DNA of 64,000 bases from Sediminicola sp035798135 (GCA_035798135.1 JAPFBR010000001.1:1178001-1242000); one strand, 5' to 3'. Shown: positions 7,763 through 19,577, counted from the first letter of the stretch. Notes: generated by a model not told the origin, from the sequence alone. Numbers and translations are program-made.

Positions 7763-9118
7763 ATGAAAAAGGTTCCATACCGTAATCAAATTTCTAAGTT
7801 TTTAGGTGTCAGTTTAGTAGTGTATCTACTGTTTTCAACGTCTCTTTTCGCTCAAGAGGATGCTGTTGCGGCGGATACGGAGGTTGCTTCAGAGGCTACT
7901 GTTTCTGCAGCTGACCCAGCAAAAGGAAAGCAACTGTTTAATCAAAATTGTGCTGCTTGTCACGCTTTGGATAGAAAAATGACTGGCCCTGCTTTGGCTG
8001 GCGTTACTGAAAGGCATGATAGGGAATGGCTGTATACTTGGATAAAGAACAGTGCGGGGATGATCAAATCAGGTGATCCTGCTGCCGTGAAAATTTACAA
8101 CGAATACGATCAAGCGGCCATGACGGCCTTCCCGACGTTGAGCAATGCGGATATTGAAAATATCTTAGCGTATACAGATGCTCCACCTGCGACTCCTGTT
8201 AATCCTGCATCAACGGTTGCGGCTATTCCAGGTCAGGGTTCATCTTCAGGAATCTCCAATGAGCTTATTTTGGGAGCCTTGGTTTTGGTGTTCGCAATGT
8301 TGGTGGTGATGCTTGTTTTGGTCAATCAGACCTTGAGACGTATTGCAGAGGCCAATGGAGTGGTAGTGGTGAAGGATAAGGCAGAAAAAAGAACACCGCT
8401 CTGGAAAGCTTTCGCCCAAAACCAATTTTTAGTATTGGTAACCGTAATCTTCTTGTTGTTGGGTAGTGCCTATTATGTATACGGCTACTTCATGCAAGTA
8501 GGTATCGATCAAGGCTACGCTCCTGTACAACCTATTCATTACTCACATAAAATACACGCTGGCGACAATAAAATAGAATGTAAGTACTGTCATTCCTCTG
8601 CAAGGGTATCCAAGCATTCAGGGATTCCTGCACTGAACGTTTGTATGAATTGTCATAAATCCATCTACGAATACACAGGCAACCCAGAAGGTCCAAGTGC
8701 CGAAGATTTGGCAAATGGGTACACCAATGATTTTTACACAGGGGAAATTAAAAAGCTATACAAAGCTGTTGGTTGGGACGAAGAGAACCAGAATTATACG
8801 GGGGAATCACAGCCTGTAGAATGGGTAAGGATCCACAACCTTCCAGATTTTGCTTACTTTAACCACTCCCAACACGTTTCTGTGGCCGGGGTTGAGTGTC
8901 AGACATGCCATGGTCCTGTAGAGGAAATGGAAATTATGTACCAGTATTCACCATTGACAATGGGATGGTGTATCAGCTGTCACAGAGAGACCAATGTGAA
9001 GGTTGAGGGTAACGAGTACTATGATAAGATACATGAGGAGCTTTCCAAGAAGTACGGGGTCGAGACGCTTACGGCTGCCCAGATGGGTGGATTGGAATGT
9101 GGTAAATGTCACTATTAA
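7763..9118 (+). CDS. actA: Alternative complex III subunit ActA, multiheme cytochrome c
   Basis: The product has 451 residues. ActA is the multiheme cytochrome of the menaquinol-oxidising alternative complex III, facing the periplasm. After a signal peptide (ending SLFAQ, about residue 30) comes a monoheme domain with CAACH near residue 63. A membrane segment (about 167-188), another near 217-237, and the usual pentaheme domain follow, with CKYCH, CMNCH, CQTCH, CISCH and CGKCH. That makes six CxxCH sites where the family core has five. It is the first gene of the act-cox operon, followed 37 bp later by actB. Confidence 0.93.
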   Translation: MKKVPYRNQISKFLGVSLVVYLLFSTSLFAQEDAVAADTEVASEATVSAADPAKGKQLFNQNCAACHALDRKMTGPALAGVTERHDREWLYTWIKNSAGMIKSGDPAAVKIYNEYDQAAMTAFPTLSNADIENILAYTDAPPATPVNPASTVAAIPGQGSSSGISNELILGALVLVFAMLVVMLVLVNQTLRRIAEANGVVVVKDKAEKRTPLWKAFAQNQFLVLVTVIFLLLGSAYYVYGYFMQVGIDQGYAPVQPIHYSHKIHAGDNKIECKYCHSSARVSKHSGIPALNVCMNCHKSIYEYTGNPEGPSAEDLANGYTNDFYTGEIKKLYKAVGWDEENQNYTGESQPVEWVRIHNLPDFAYFNHSQHVSVAGVECQTCHGPVEEMEIMYQYSPLTMGWCISCHRETNVKVEGNEYYDKIHEELSKKYGVETLTAAQMGGLECGKCHY

Positions 9119-9155
9119 TTAAGGTTAACAAAAAGATAATTTTCAGATATATCAT

Positions 9156-12100
9156 ATGTCATCAAACAAAAAATATTGGAAAAGCGAGGCGGAGTTAAAT
9201 CCTAACGATTCCATTGTTGAGGCGCTAAGACAAAATGAATTTGTCCAAGATATCCCGGTAGATGAGTTTTTGGGGGATAAGGACAATTTGGCAGCCACTT
9301 CAACAAACAGGAGGGACTTTCTAAAGTATGTGGGTTTTAGTACAGCCGCAGCTTCTTTGGCGGCTTGTGAAGGACCTGTAATTAAGTCAATACCTTATGT
9401 GGTTCAGCCAGAACGCATAATTCCGGGTGTGGCTAACTACTATGCTACTACCATAGCCAATGGTTTTGATTTTGCGAGTATCTTGGTCAAGACCCGTGAG
9501 GGTAGACCAATCAAGATCGAGAATAATACCGATGCCAAAGTGAATGGAGGTGCCAATGCACGAGTTCAGGCTTCTGTTTTATCCTTGTATGATAGCACAA
9601 GATTGCAAGGACCTATGTTCAACGGGGAGCCTGTTGAATGGAGTGTTCTTGACAATGCCGTAAAAACTAAATTAGGTTCATTAAAGAACTCAGGAAAGCA
9701 GATCGCAATTTTGACCCAAACCTATGCGAGTCCGTCTACCACTAGATTGGTAGGTGATTTTAAAGAGGCTTTTGGAAATGTGAACCATGTGGTTTATGAT
9801 GCTGTTTCTGAAGATGCTGCTTTAAGTGCCTTTGCTGCGAAATACGGTGAAAGGGCTTTGGCGGATTATGATTTTGAAAAAGCAGGACTTATTGTATCCT
9901 TTGGTGCGGATTTCTTGGGAGATTGGCAAGGTGGAGGATATGATGGTGGATATTCTAAAGGTCGTGTGCCGAAGAATGGAAAAATGTCCAGACACATACA
10001 GTTTGAATCCAATTTATCTTTGGCTGGTGCCAATGCCGATAAGCGTGTAGCACTTACGCCTTCACAACAAAAAGTGGCTTTGGCCAAGTTGTACGGGCAG
10101 TTGAACGGGACGTCGGTAAGTGGGGAATTACCAGAAAAAATAGCTAAGGCTGTTGAGGCTACTGCCACAGAGATCCAAAAAGCTGGATCCAATGCGGTGG
10201 TGGTTACAGGTTTGGACGATGTCAATGCGCAATCCGTAGTATTGGCAATAAATGAGATGTTACAGAGCAAGGCATTTGATGCCATGGCTCCTAAATATAT
10301 AAGGCAAGGGAATGTAGCGGCAATTAATCAATTGATCGCCGAGATGAATTCAGGTGCAGTAGGCGCCTTGATCATAGACGGTGTAAACCCAATGTATTCA
10401 TTGCCAAACAGTGCTGATTTCGCAGAAGGACTTAAAAAAGTTGACTTATCAGTAGCCATTTCCTTGAACAATACAGAGACTGCTAGTGCAGTGCAATATG
10501 TAGGTGCCGCTTCCCATTATTTGGAATCATGGGGCGATACAGAAATGAAAAAAGGTCATTACAGCTTAATGCAGCCCACGATAAAGGAATTGTTTGATAC
10601 GCGCCAGCTTCAGACTGCCCTTTTAAAGTGGATGGATAGTGATAAGACCTATTATGAATATATCAGGGAAACTTGGGGTGCAGGTATCTTAGGTTCCGGA
10701 GAGTGGAACCAGGCATTGCACGATGGAGTTTTTGCTGCAACTGCTGCTCCGGCAGTGGAGGGTGAAATTGTTGCTCCTATGGTTGATGCTATGGAAACAA
10801 CGATTGTACCATTGGCTTCTGCGATTAGTAGTTTGGCTGCTACAACTTCTACAGGGATGGAGCTGGCCTTGTATTCTAAAATTGGAATGGGTGATGGCCA
10901 ACAAGCCAACAACCCTTGGTTGCAAGAATTTCCAGACCCTATTTCCAGGGTTTCTTGGGATAACTATGTAACTGTTTCCAAGGCCGATGCTGAAAAGCTT
11001 GGTCTGATCAATGAAAATGTCGCCAATGGAGGTTTAAATGGTAGTTATGCCAAATTAACTGTGAATGGTGTAAGTGTAGATAATGTTCCTGTGATCATCC
11101 AACCAGGTCAGGCCAACGGTTCTGTAGGTCTTTCTTTTGGGTATGGTAGAAAAGCAGGAATGAAAGAAGAGATGCAAACAGGTGTAAATGCCTATGCATT
11201 GTACCAAGGTTTTACAGGGGAACAGGCGGTAAGTATTGAAAAATCTACCGGGATGCATGAATTTGCAAGTGTTCAATTGCAAAAAACGTTAATGGGAAGA
11301 GGTGATATCATCAAAGAAACCACTTTGGAGATATTCAACTCTAAGGATGCCCATGATTGGAATGAGGTGCCAAAGGTATCTATGGATCACCAAGAAGTGG
11401 ACGCCACTTCGGTTGATTTATGGGACAGCTTTGATCGTTCCATAGGACATCACTTCAATCTATCCATAGATTTAAATGCCTGTACAGGTTGTGGGGCTTG
11501 TGTGATAGCTTGTCACGCAGAAAACAATGTTCCTGTTGTTGGGAAAGAAGAAGTGAGAAAATCAAGGGATATGCACTGGTTGCGTATCGATAGATATTAC
11601 TCTTCGGAAGATACCTTCGCACAGGATGATAAGAAAAAGGATGATTTTGCCGGATTATCAGGTGATAAAGGTTCTTTAAGTGGATTTGGGGAGTTGGAAG
11701 ATCCAGCGACCAATCCTCAGGTAGCCTTCCAACCTGTAATGTGTCAGCATTGTAACCATGCTCCTTGTGAGACTGTTTGTCCAGTTGCTGCAACATCACA
11801 TAGTCGCCAAGGTCAAAACCATATGGCATACAACAGATGTGTAGGTACAAGGTATTGTGCAAACAACTGTCCGTATAAAGTACGCCGTTTTAACTGGTTC
11901 CTATACAACGACAATGATGAGTTCGATTACCATATGAACAATGATTTGGGCAAGATGGTCATCAACCCTGATGTCAATGTACGTTCCCGTGGGGTAATGG
12001 AAAAATGTTCTATGTGTATTCAAAAAACACAGAAGAGTATTTTGGATGCCAAACGAGATGGCCGTACGGTTAAGGACAGTGAATTCCAGACCGCATGTTC

Positions 12101-12266
12101 CTCAGCTTGCGGAAACGGGGCCATGGTATTCGGGGATATCAATGATAATGAAAGCGAGGTTGCTGATTTGAAAAAGAGTGACCGAATGTATCACTTATTA
12201 GAGCATGTAGGTACAAAACCGAATGTGTTCTATCATGTTAAAGTGAGAAATACTACCGAAGCATAA
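9156..12266 (+). CDS. actB: Alternative complex III subunit ActB, molybdopterin-like/Fe-S subunit
   Basis: The product has 1036 residues. ActB carries the Fe-S clusters of alternative complex III. A Tat-like signal RRDFLKYVGF lies near residue 53 and leads to the hydrophobic AAASLAAC. The middle (about 80-740) is the molybdopterin-oxidoreductase-like B1 domain, which in this family is thought to lack cofactor. The C-terminal B2 domain starts near residue 770 with CTGCGACVIACHAENN, followed by CQHCNHAPCETVCP, CVGTRYCANNCPYKVRR and CSMCIQKT, providing ligands for several Fe-S clusters. It lies between actA and actC, as in other Bacteroidota. Confidence 0.95.
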   Translation: MSSNKKYWKSEAELNPNDSIVEALRQNEFVQDIPVDEFLGDKDNLAATSTNRRDFLKYVGFSTAAASLAACEGPVIKSIPYVVQPERIIPGVANYYATTIANGFDFASILVKTREGRPIKIENNTDAKVNGGANARVQASVLSLYDSTRLQGPMFNGEPVEWSVLDNAVKTKLGSLKNSGKQIAILTQTYASPSTTRLVGDFKEAFGNVNHVVYDAVSEDAALSAFAAKYGERALADYDFEKAGLIVSFGADFLGDWQGGGYDGGYSKGRVPKNGKMSRHIQFESNLSLAGANADKRVALTPSQQKVALAKLYGQLNGTSVSGELPEKIAKAVEATATEIQKAGSNAVVVTGLDDVNAQSVVLAINEMLQSKAFDAMAPKYIRQGNVAAINQLIAEMNSGAVGALIIDGVNPMYSLPNSADFAEGLKKVDLSVAISLNNTETASAVQYVGAASHYLESWGDTEMKKGHYSLMQPTIKELFDTRQLQTALLKWMDSDKTYYEYIRETWGAGILGSGEWNQALHDGVFAATAAPAVEGEIVAPMVDAMETTIVPLASAISSLAATTSTGMELALYSKIGMGDGQQANNPWLQEFPDPISRVSWDNYVTVSKADAEKLGLINENVANGGLNGSYAKLTVNGVSVDNVPVIIQPGQANGSVGLSFGYGRKAGMKEEMQTGVNAYALYQGFTGEQAVSIEKSTGMHEFASVQLQKTLMGRGDIIKETTLEIFNSKDAHDWNEVPKVSMDHQEVDATSVDLWDSFDRSIGHHFNLSIDLNACTGCGACVIACHAENNVPVVGKEEVRKSRDMHWLRIDRYYSSEDTFAQDDKKKDDFAGLSGDKGSLSGFGELEDPATNPQVAFQPVMCQHCNHAPCETVCPVAATSHSRQGQNHMAYNRCVGTRYCANNCPYKVRRFNWFLYNDNDEFDYHMNNDLGKMVINPDVNVRSRGVMEKCSMCIQKTQKSILDAKRDGRTVKDSEFQTACSSACGNGAMVFGDINDNESEVADLKKSDRMYHLLEHVGTKPNVFYHVKVRNTTEA

Positions 12267-12296
12267 TAAAAAAGTAAAGTAACTATATTATAAATT

Positions 12297-14024
12297 ATGG
12301 CGTCGCATTACGAAGCACCTATTCGAAAACCTCTAGTACTTGGAGACAAAGGTTACCACGATGTAACAGTTGATATTGCAGCTCCGGTAGAAGGGAAAGC
12401 CAACAAACAGTGGTGGATTGTTTTTTCCATAGCTCTATTGGCATTCCTTTGGGGAATCGGTTGTATTATTTATACTATTTCTACAGGTATTGGTACTTGG
12501 GGATTGAACAAAACTGTGGGCTGGGCCTGGGATATTACCAACTTTGTTTGGTGGGTAGGTATCGGTCACGCAGGGACGTTGATTTCTGCTGTACTTTTAT
12601 TGTTCAGACAAAAATGGAGAATGGCGATCAACCGATCGGCTGAAGCAATGACTATCTTTTCTGTAATTCAGGCAGGATTGTTTCCGATCATCCACATGGG
12701 TCGACCTTGGTTGGCGTATTGGGTATTGCCAATTCCAAACCAATTCGGATCTCTATGGGTAAACTTTAACTCCCCATTGCTATGGGACGTATTTGCCATA
12801 TCAACCTATCTATCGGTATCCTTGGTGTTCTGGTGGACAGGTTTGTTACCAGATTTTGCAATGATCCGAGATAGGGCGGTAAAGCCTTTTCAGAAAAAGA
12901 TATATAGTTTATTGAGTTTTGGTTGGACAGGTCGTGCAAAGGATTGGCAGCGTTTTGAGGAAGTTTCCTTGGTCTTGGCCGGTTTGGCTACCCCTTTGGT
13001 ACTTTCAGTGCATACCATTGTATCCTTTGACTTTGCTACGTCGGTAATACCAGGATGGCATACCACCATTTTCCCTCCATACTTTGTTGCAGGTGCCGTA
13101 TTCTCAGGATTCGCCATGGTGAACACCTTGTTGATCATTATGCGAAAGGTGAGTAATTTGGAAGCTTATATTACCATTCAACATATCGAATTGATGAACA
13201 TTGTAATTATGATTACAGGTTCTATAGTAGGTTGTGCTTATATTACGGAGTTGTTTATGGCATGGTATTCCGGAGTGGAATATGAGCAATACGCCTTTTT
13301 GAACAGAGCTACCGGTCCTTATGCTTGGGCATACTGGGCAATGATGACCTGTAACGTGTTCTCACCACAGTTTATGTGGTCCAAAAAGTTAAGAACAAGT
13401 ATCATGTTCTCTTTCTTTATCTCTATTGTGGTAAACATAGGGATGTGGTTTGAGCGTTTTGTAATTATCGTGACATCGTTGCACAGGGATTACCTTCCAT
13501 CTTCTTGGACCATGTTCTCCCCTACATTTGTGGATATAGGAATATTTATAGGGACAATTGGTTTCTTCTTTGTACTTTTCTTATTGTACGCCAGAACCTT
13601 CCCTGTAATTGCACAGGCAGAAGTGAAGTCGATCTTAAAATCTTCTGGTGAGAAATACAAGAAATTGAGAGAAGCGGGTAAGCCATTATATGAAATTCAT
13701 AGAATAGCCGATATAAAGGAGAAGATTGTTGAGAAAAAGTCGCTTCCTGAAGCTGAGTCAAAAGAAAAAGTATCGGACCTATTGACCTCAATTGGAGTTT
13801 TTGATAGTGCTGTAGATACTCCGGATGACTTGAAAAAAGTGAAAGGTATCGGGCCACAAATGGAGGCAACCTTGAATCAAATAGGGGTATATACTTTTGC
13901 TCAGGTAAGTAGAATGACCCAAAAAGAATATGACTTGTTGGACTCAATAACTGGATCTTTTCCAGGAAGGGCACAAAGGGATGATTGGGCAGGACAGGCT
14001 AAGATTTTAAATAACAAGAAGTAA
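12297..14024 (+). CDS. actC: Alternative complex III subunit ActC (NrfD/PsrC type) with helix-hairpin-helix-like tail
   Basis: The product has 575 residues. Residues 1 to about 450 form the NrfD/PsrC-like quinol-binding membrane subunit, with about ten helices and conserved stretches such as WVGIGHAGTLISA, FPIIHMGRPW and HTIVSFDFA. The final 125 residues are cytoplasmic in character. They contain a charged linker and, from about 505, a segment beginning TPDDLKKVKGIGPQMEATLN and then IGVYTFAQVSRMTQKEYDLL. This matches the helix-hairpin-helix-like domain found in NADH dehydrogenase-associated and DUF4332-type proteins. The tail is absent from the core family fold. ActD starts 2 bp downstream. 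Confidence 0.93.
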   Translation: MASHYEAPIRKPLVLGDKGYHDVTVDIAAPVEGKANKQWWIVFSIALLAFLWGIGCIIYTISTGIGTWGLNKTVGWAWDITNFVWWVGIGHAGTLISAVLLLFRQKWRMAINRSAEAMTIFSVIQAGLFPIIHMGRPWLAYWVLPIPNQFGSLWVNFNSPLLWDVFAISTYLSVSLVFWWTGLLPDFAMIRDRAVKPFQKKIYSLLSFGWTGRAKDWQRFEEVSLVLAGLATPLVLSVHTIVSFDFATSVIPGWHTTIFPPYFVAGAVFSGFAMVNTLLIIMRKVSNLEAYITIQHIELMNIVIMITGSIVGCAYITELFMAWYSGVEYEQYAFLNRATGPYAWAYWAMMTCNVFSPQFMWSKKLRTSIMFSFFISIVVNIGMWFERFVIIVTSLHRDYLPSSWTMFSPTFVDIGIFIGTIGFFFVLFLLYARTFPVIAQAEVKSILKSSGEKYKKLREAGKPLYEIHRIADIKEKIVEKKSLPEAESKEKVSDLLTSIGVFDSAVDTPDDLKKVKGIGPQMEATLNQIGVYTFAQVSRMTQKEYDLLDSITGSFPGRAQRDDWAGQAKILNNKK

Positions 14025-14026
14025 TT

Positions 14027-14548
14027 ATGTCATCTAAAGTTATACATGCATTTTATAATGACGACGATGTGCTGATGCACGCGGTCAAAAAAGTAAAGGA
14101 TGCCAAATTCCATATAGAAGAGGTGTATTGTCCTTTTCCGGTACACGGTTTGGACAAAGCCATGGGTCTAGCTCCTACAAGACTTGCTATTATGTCCTTT
14201 ATTTATGGATGTATAGGGTTGGCAGTGTCAATTATTATGATGAATTATATGATGATTCAAGATTGGCCTCAAGACATCGGTGGTAAACCAAGTTTTAGTT
14301 ATTTGGAGAACATGCCGGCCTTTGTGCCAATTATGTTTGAGCTTACCGTATTTTTCGCGGCTCACTTAATGGTAATCACTTTTTATATGAGAAGTAAATT
14401 GTGGCCTTTTAAAGAAGCAGAAAATCCAGACGTAAGAACTACGGACGATCATTTCTTAATGGAAATAGAGATTCATGATAATGAAGCTGAATTAAAGGAA
14501 TTGTTGCTGAGTACAGGGGCAGTGGAAATTAATGTTACAGAAAAGTAG
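14027..14548 (+). CDS. actD: Alternative complex III subunit ActD (DUF3341)
   Basis: The product has 173 residues and is a DUF3341 membrane subunit. The N-terminal soluble part contains HAVKKVKDAKFHIEEVYCPFPVHGLD, typical of the family. Two membrane helices follow (about 58-80 with IYGCIGLAVSIIMMNYMM, and about 100-122 with FVPIMFELTVFFAAHLMVIT). ActD packs against ActC in the complex. The gene lies 2 bp after actC and ends just before actE. Confidence 0.93.
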   Translation: MSSKVIHAFYNDDDVLMHAVKKVKDAKFHIEEVYCPFPVHGLDKAMGLAPTRLAIMSFIYGCIGLAVSIIMMNYMMIQDWPQDIGGKPSFSYLENMPAFVPIMFELTVFFAAHLMVITFYMRSKLWPFKEAENPDVRTTDDHFLMEIEIHDNEAELKELLLSTGAVEINVTEK

Positions 14549-14558
14549 TCATAATATT

Positions 14559-15119
14559 ATGAGCAGTTTTAGCAAAATAGTAATTGTTTTAGGATTGGTT
14601 TTAGCAGTAGCATCTTGCTCTGATAAGAATAGTCGAAACTATCAGTACATGCCCAACATGTATGTTCCTGTTGGTTACGAGACCTATCAAAAGGTAGATT
14701 TCCTTCCGCGTCAAATGCAAGCACAATTACCTGCGGACAATACCATTCCTAGAGGCTGGATGCCTTATGAATTTGAGAATGGTCCAGCAGGAAAGGATTT
14801 GGCCAAGGTACAGGCTAGCCCACTGGATTCCCTTCAAATGGAGGATAATATGAAAGTAGGAATGGCGTTATATGACATTTACTGTGCAATATGTCATGGC
14901 GAAAAAGGAGACGGTCAAGGGACTTTGGTGGACCGTGAAAAAATATTGGGCGTTCCAAGTTATGACGATGCAGCGCGTAACATTAGCGTAGGTGGTACAT
15001 ATCATACCATATATTATGGGTTGAATTCCATGGGGTCTTATGCGGGCCAATTGAATCATAAGGAGCGTTGGCAAGTAGCCGAGTACGTTATGAAGCTGAA
15101 ACAAGACTTAACAAAATAA
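14559..15119 (+). CDS. actE: Alternative complex III subunit ActE, monoheme cytochrome c lipoprotein
   Basis: The ATG at 14559 is chosen over 14532 because it puts the signal MSSFSKIVIVLGLVLAVASC (lipobox AVASC) at the N terminus, and the upstream choice would overlap actD. The product has 186 residues. It has one heme site, CAICH, near residue 112 and a distal methionine in the LNSMGSYAGQL region. ActE is the lipid-anchored monoheme subunit that passes electrons from ActA onward. The NRNYQYMPNM-like start of the mature protein (here SRNYQYMPNM) is conserved in the family. Confidence 0.93.
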   Translation: MSSFSKIVIVLGLVLAVASCSDKNSRNYQYMPNMYVPVGYETYQKVDFLPRQMQAQLPADNTIPRGWMPYEFENGPAGKDLAKVQASPLDSLQMEDNMKVGMALYDIYCAICHGEKGDGQGTLVDREKILGVPSYDDAARNISVGGTYHTIYYGLNSMGSYAGQLNHKERWQVAEYVMKLKQDLTK

Positions 15120-15136
15120 TACATAGATTTAGAAGT

Positions 15137-16465
15137 ATGTACACTTTTTCAAATAGACTAAAAATTGCTTCAATTATTTTAATGGTTGTTGGCGCACTGG
15201 GTGTTGGAGCTGGATTTTATTCAATGCCGTCCAATGTTGAAGAAGCAAAAGCTATGGTAGCCAACCAAGCTGATGGGCACGAAAGTGCACATGGTGAGGA
15301 GGCAATGCACGCTACAGAGGGTGAGCATGGTGCTGCAACTGTTGCAGAGACACATGACTCTGCCCATGATGAGCATTTATTGCACCAACTACAGAACAGG
15401 CCTTGGTCTGCACTATATGTAGCAGCTTTTTTCTTTATGATGTTGGCATTGGGTACCTTGGCTTTCTATGCAATCCAACGTGCTGCTCAAGCAGGATGGT
15501 CGCCATTGTTGTTTAGGGTAATGGAAGGGATTACGGCCTATTTGGTTCCCGGTGGAATTATTGTATTCATAATATTGGTCCTATCCACCATGCACATGAA
15601 CCATCTATTTGTTTGGATGGATCCGGAGGTAGTTGCCGAGGATAAGTTGTTACAGGGAAAAGCAGGGTATTTAAATCCTACCTTCTTCTTGATCAGGGCA
15701 GCTATCTACTTGGCCATTTGGATCGGGTACCGCGAATATTCAAGAAAATTATCATTAAGACAGGATGAATCTAGCGATAACAGCAACTTTATAAAGAATT
15801 TTAGGGTTTCAGCTGCGTTCTTGGTCTTGTTTTTGGTTTCAGAATCCATGATGTCCTGGGATTGGATCATGAGTGTTGACCCACATTGGTTCAGTACGCT
15901 ATTTGGATGGTATGTGTTTGCCAGTATGATCGTATCTGCTATCACCGTAATTGCCATGGTTACCATCTATTTAAAATCTAGAGGTTTCCTGCCGGAAGTT
16001 AACAACAGTCATCTCCATGATTTGGCCAAGTTCATGTTCGGTTTCAGTATATTTTGGACGTACCTATGGTTCTCTCAATTTATGTTGATTTGGTATTCGA
16101 ACATTCCTGAGGAAGTAACTTATTTTGTTACCCGTATCGCCGATTACAAACTGGCATTTTTTGGGATGGTGGCCATGAACTTTATATTCCCTGTTCTTAT
16201 ATTGATGAACAGTGATTTCAAAAGGATGAATTGGTTTATAGTGATGGCCGGTGTCGTAATATTATGCGGACATTACATAGATATATTTAATATGATAATG
16301 CCTTCTACAGTTGGGGACCAATGGTATATTGGGATTCCCGAAATTGGAGCGGTGTTATTATTCGCTGGATTGTTTATATTTTGGATCTTTAGGGCAATGA
16401 CAAAAGCCCCGTTGCTGCCAAAACGTAACCCATTCATAGAAGAGAGTAAGCATTTTCATTATTAG
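15137..16465 (+). CDS. actF: Alternative complex III subunit ActF
   Basis: The start is the ATG at 15137; the frame extends to a TTG at 15068 inside actE, but that part is not protein-like. The product has 443 residues and is the second large NrfD-like membrane subunit (about ten helices), paralogous to ActC. A histidine- and acid-rich loop (about 40-85, e.g. GEEAMHATEGEHGAATVAE) follows the first helix. Conserved segments include WMDPEVV, SESMMSWDWIMSVDPHWFST and MFGFSIFWTYLWFSQFMLIWY. Coupling of quinol oxidation to proton translocation is proposed for ActC/ActF. Confidence 0.94.
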   Translation: MYTFSNRLKIASIILMVVGALGVGAGFYSMPSNVEEAKAMVANQADGHESAHGEEAMHATEGEHGAATVAETHDSAHDEHLLHQLQNRPWSALYVAAFFFMMLALGTLAFYAIQRAAQAGWSPLLFRVMEGITAYLVPGGIIVFIILVLSTMHMNHLFVWMDPEVVAEDKLLQGKAGYLNPTFFLIRAAIYLAIWIGYREYSRKLSLRQDESSDNSNFIKNFRVSAAFLVLFLVSESMMSWDWIMSVDPHWFSTLFGWYVFASMIVSAITVIAMVTIYLKSRGFLPEVNNSHLHDLAKFMFGFSIFWTYLWFSQFMLIWYSNIPEEVTYFVTRIADYKLAFFGMVAMNFIFPVLILMNSDFKRMNWFIVMAGVVILCGHYIDIFNMIMPSTVGDQWYIGIPEIGAVLLFAGLFIFWIFRAMTKAPLLPKRNPFIEESKHFHY

Positions 16466-16498
16466 AATTAGTTTTAAAGAATAATATCAAATCATACA

Positions 16499-17560
16499 AT
16501 GACTGCATTATTAACTATAGCTGTTTTAGTATTAGTGGCAATTGCAATTTGGCAAATGACCAAAATATTTGAATTGTCTCAGATCAAGGCAGATAATTCA
16601 CAAATAGCAAACGACAAGGATAACAAGTACAACGGTTATCTCATGTTTGCATTTTTGATATTCCTTTACGGGATCACCATTTTCAGTTTTTGGAAATATA
16701 GCAAGGTATTGCTTCCAGAAGCTGCATCTGAACACGGTGCGGAATACGATAATTTGATGGTAGTATCCTTTATTATCATTTTTATCGTTCAGACCCTTAC
16801 ACAGGCTTTATTGCACTACTTCGCTTTTAAATACAGGGGTGTAAAGGGCAAAAAAGCCTTGTTTTATGCCGATAATGACCGATTGGAGTTCATTTGGACC
16901 ATCATCCCAGTAGTTGTTCTTGCGGGATTGATTCTTTGGGGACTTTACACTTGGACAAATATCATGGATATCAATGATGAGGATGATCCTTTGATCGTGG
17001 AATTGTACGCACAACAGTTTAACTGGACAGCCAGATATGGAGGAGAGGACAACGTCCTTGGAGAAGCCAACGTAAGGATGATCGATATCGATAGGGCAAA
17101 CGTTATGGGATTGGATGAATCCGACCCAAATGCCGGTGATGATGTCATAGTAAAGGAATTGCATTTACCTGTAGGGAGAAAAGTGAACTTCAAAATGAGA
17201 TCCCAGGATGTATTGCATTCTGCCTATATGCCTCATTTTAGAGCTCAAATGAATTGTGTACCAGGGATGATCACGCAATTTTCGTATACACCTATAATTA
17301 CAACGGAAGAAATGCGTTTAAATCCGGACGTAGTGGATAAGGTGAAAAGAATTAATGGCATCAGGGCTGAAAAAGCGGCTCAAGGATTGCCAAATTCTGA
17401 TCCTTGGGAGTTTGATTATCTGTTGCTTTGTAATAAAGTATGTGGGAAATCACATTATAACATGCAAATGAAGATAATTGTGGAATCTGAAGAGGATTAC
17501 AACAAGTGGATGGCTCAACAACAGACATTTGCCGCCACGATTGCTTCAATCCAAGAATAA
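16499..17560 (+). CDS. coxB: Cytochrome c oxidase subunit II
   Basis: The product has 353 residues. There are three hydrophobic segments: the first at the N terminus, then one near 47-66, then one near 85-107, plus the helix before the CuA domain (IWTIIPVVVLAGLILWGLYTW). The CuA-domain ligands are visible as HSAYMPHFR with the later CNKVCGKSHYNMQM. It receives electrons from cytochrome c or directly from ActE and passes them to subunit I. Its position straight after actF supports a physical ACIII-oxidase supercomplex, as known in Flavobacterium. Confidence 0.95.
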   Translation: MTALLTIAVLVLVAIAIWQMTKIFELSQIKADNSQIANDKDNKYNGYLMFAFLIFLYGITIFSFWKYSKVLLPEAASEHGAEYDNLMVVSFIIIFIVQTLTQALLHYFAFKYRGVKGKKALFYADNDRLEFIWTIIPVVVLAGLILWGLYTWTNIMDINDEDDPLIVELYAQQFNWTARYGGEDNVLGEANVRMIDIDRANVMGLDESDPNAGDDVIVKELHLPVGRKVNFKMRSQDVLHSAYMPHFRAQMNCVPGMITQFSYTPIITTEEMRLNPDVVDKVKRINGIRAEKAAQGLPNSDPWEFDYLLLCNKVCGKSHYNMQMKIIVESEEDYNKWMAQQQTFAATIASIQE

Positions 17561-17606
17561 GGCTAAGGCTATAAAAAGAAAATTAATATAAAATAAGAAT
17601 TGGATT

Positions 17607-19433
<1,827 letters not shown>

Positions 19434-19450
19434 GGTTTTAATAAAATTCG

Positions 19451-19487
19451 AAAGCCCCCAACTAATTTTTAGTTGGGGGCTTTTTTA
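19451..19487 (+). terminator. Terminator of the act-cox operon
   Basis: AAAGCCCCCAACTAA (19451-19465) pairs perfectly with TTAGTTGGGGGCTTT (19469-19483) around a 3-nt loop, followed by TTT. This is a very stable intrinsic terminator 18 bp after the coxA stop. Confidence 0.95.
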
Positions 19488-19577
19488 TATCTATAGGTTA
19501 TAAATAGGTATTACACTTTTTTGTAATATCTTTAATATTGATAAGCAAACTGCCCTTTTGTGGTGTAAATCAAGATA

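Noticed and set aside
8532..8714. Short minus-strand frame inside actA
   Set aside because: Lies wholly within the heme-binding region of actA and has no independent support.
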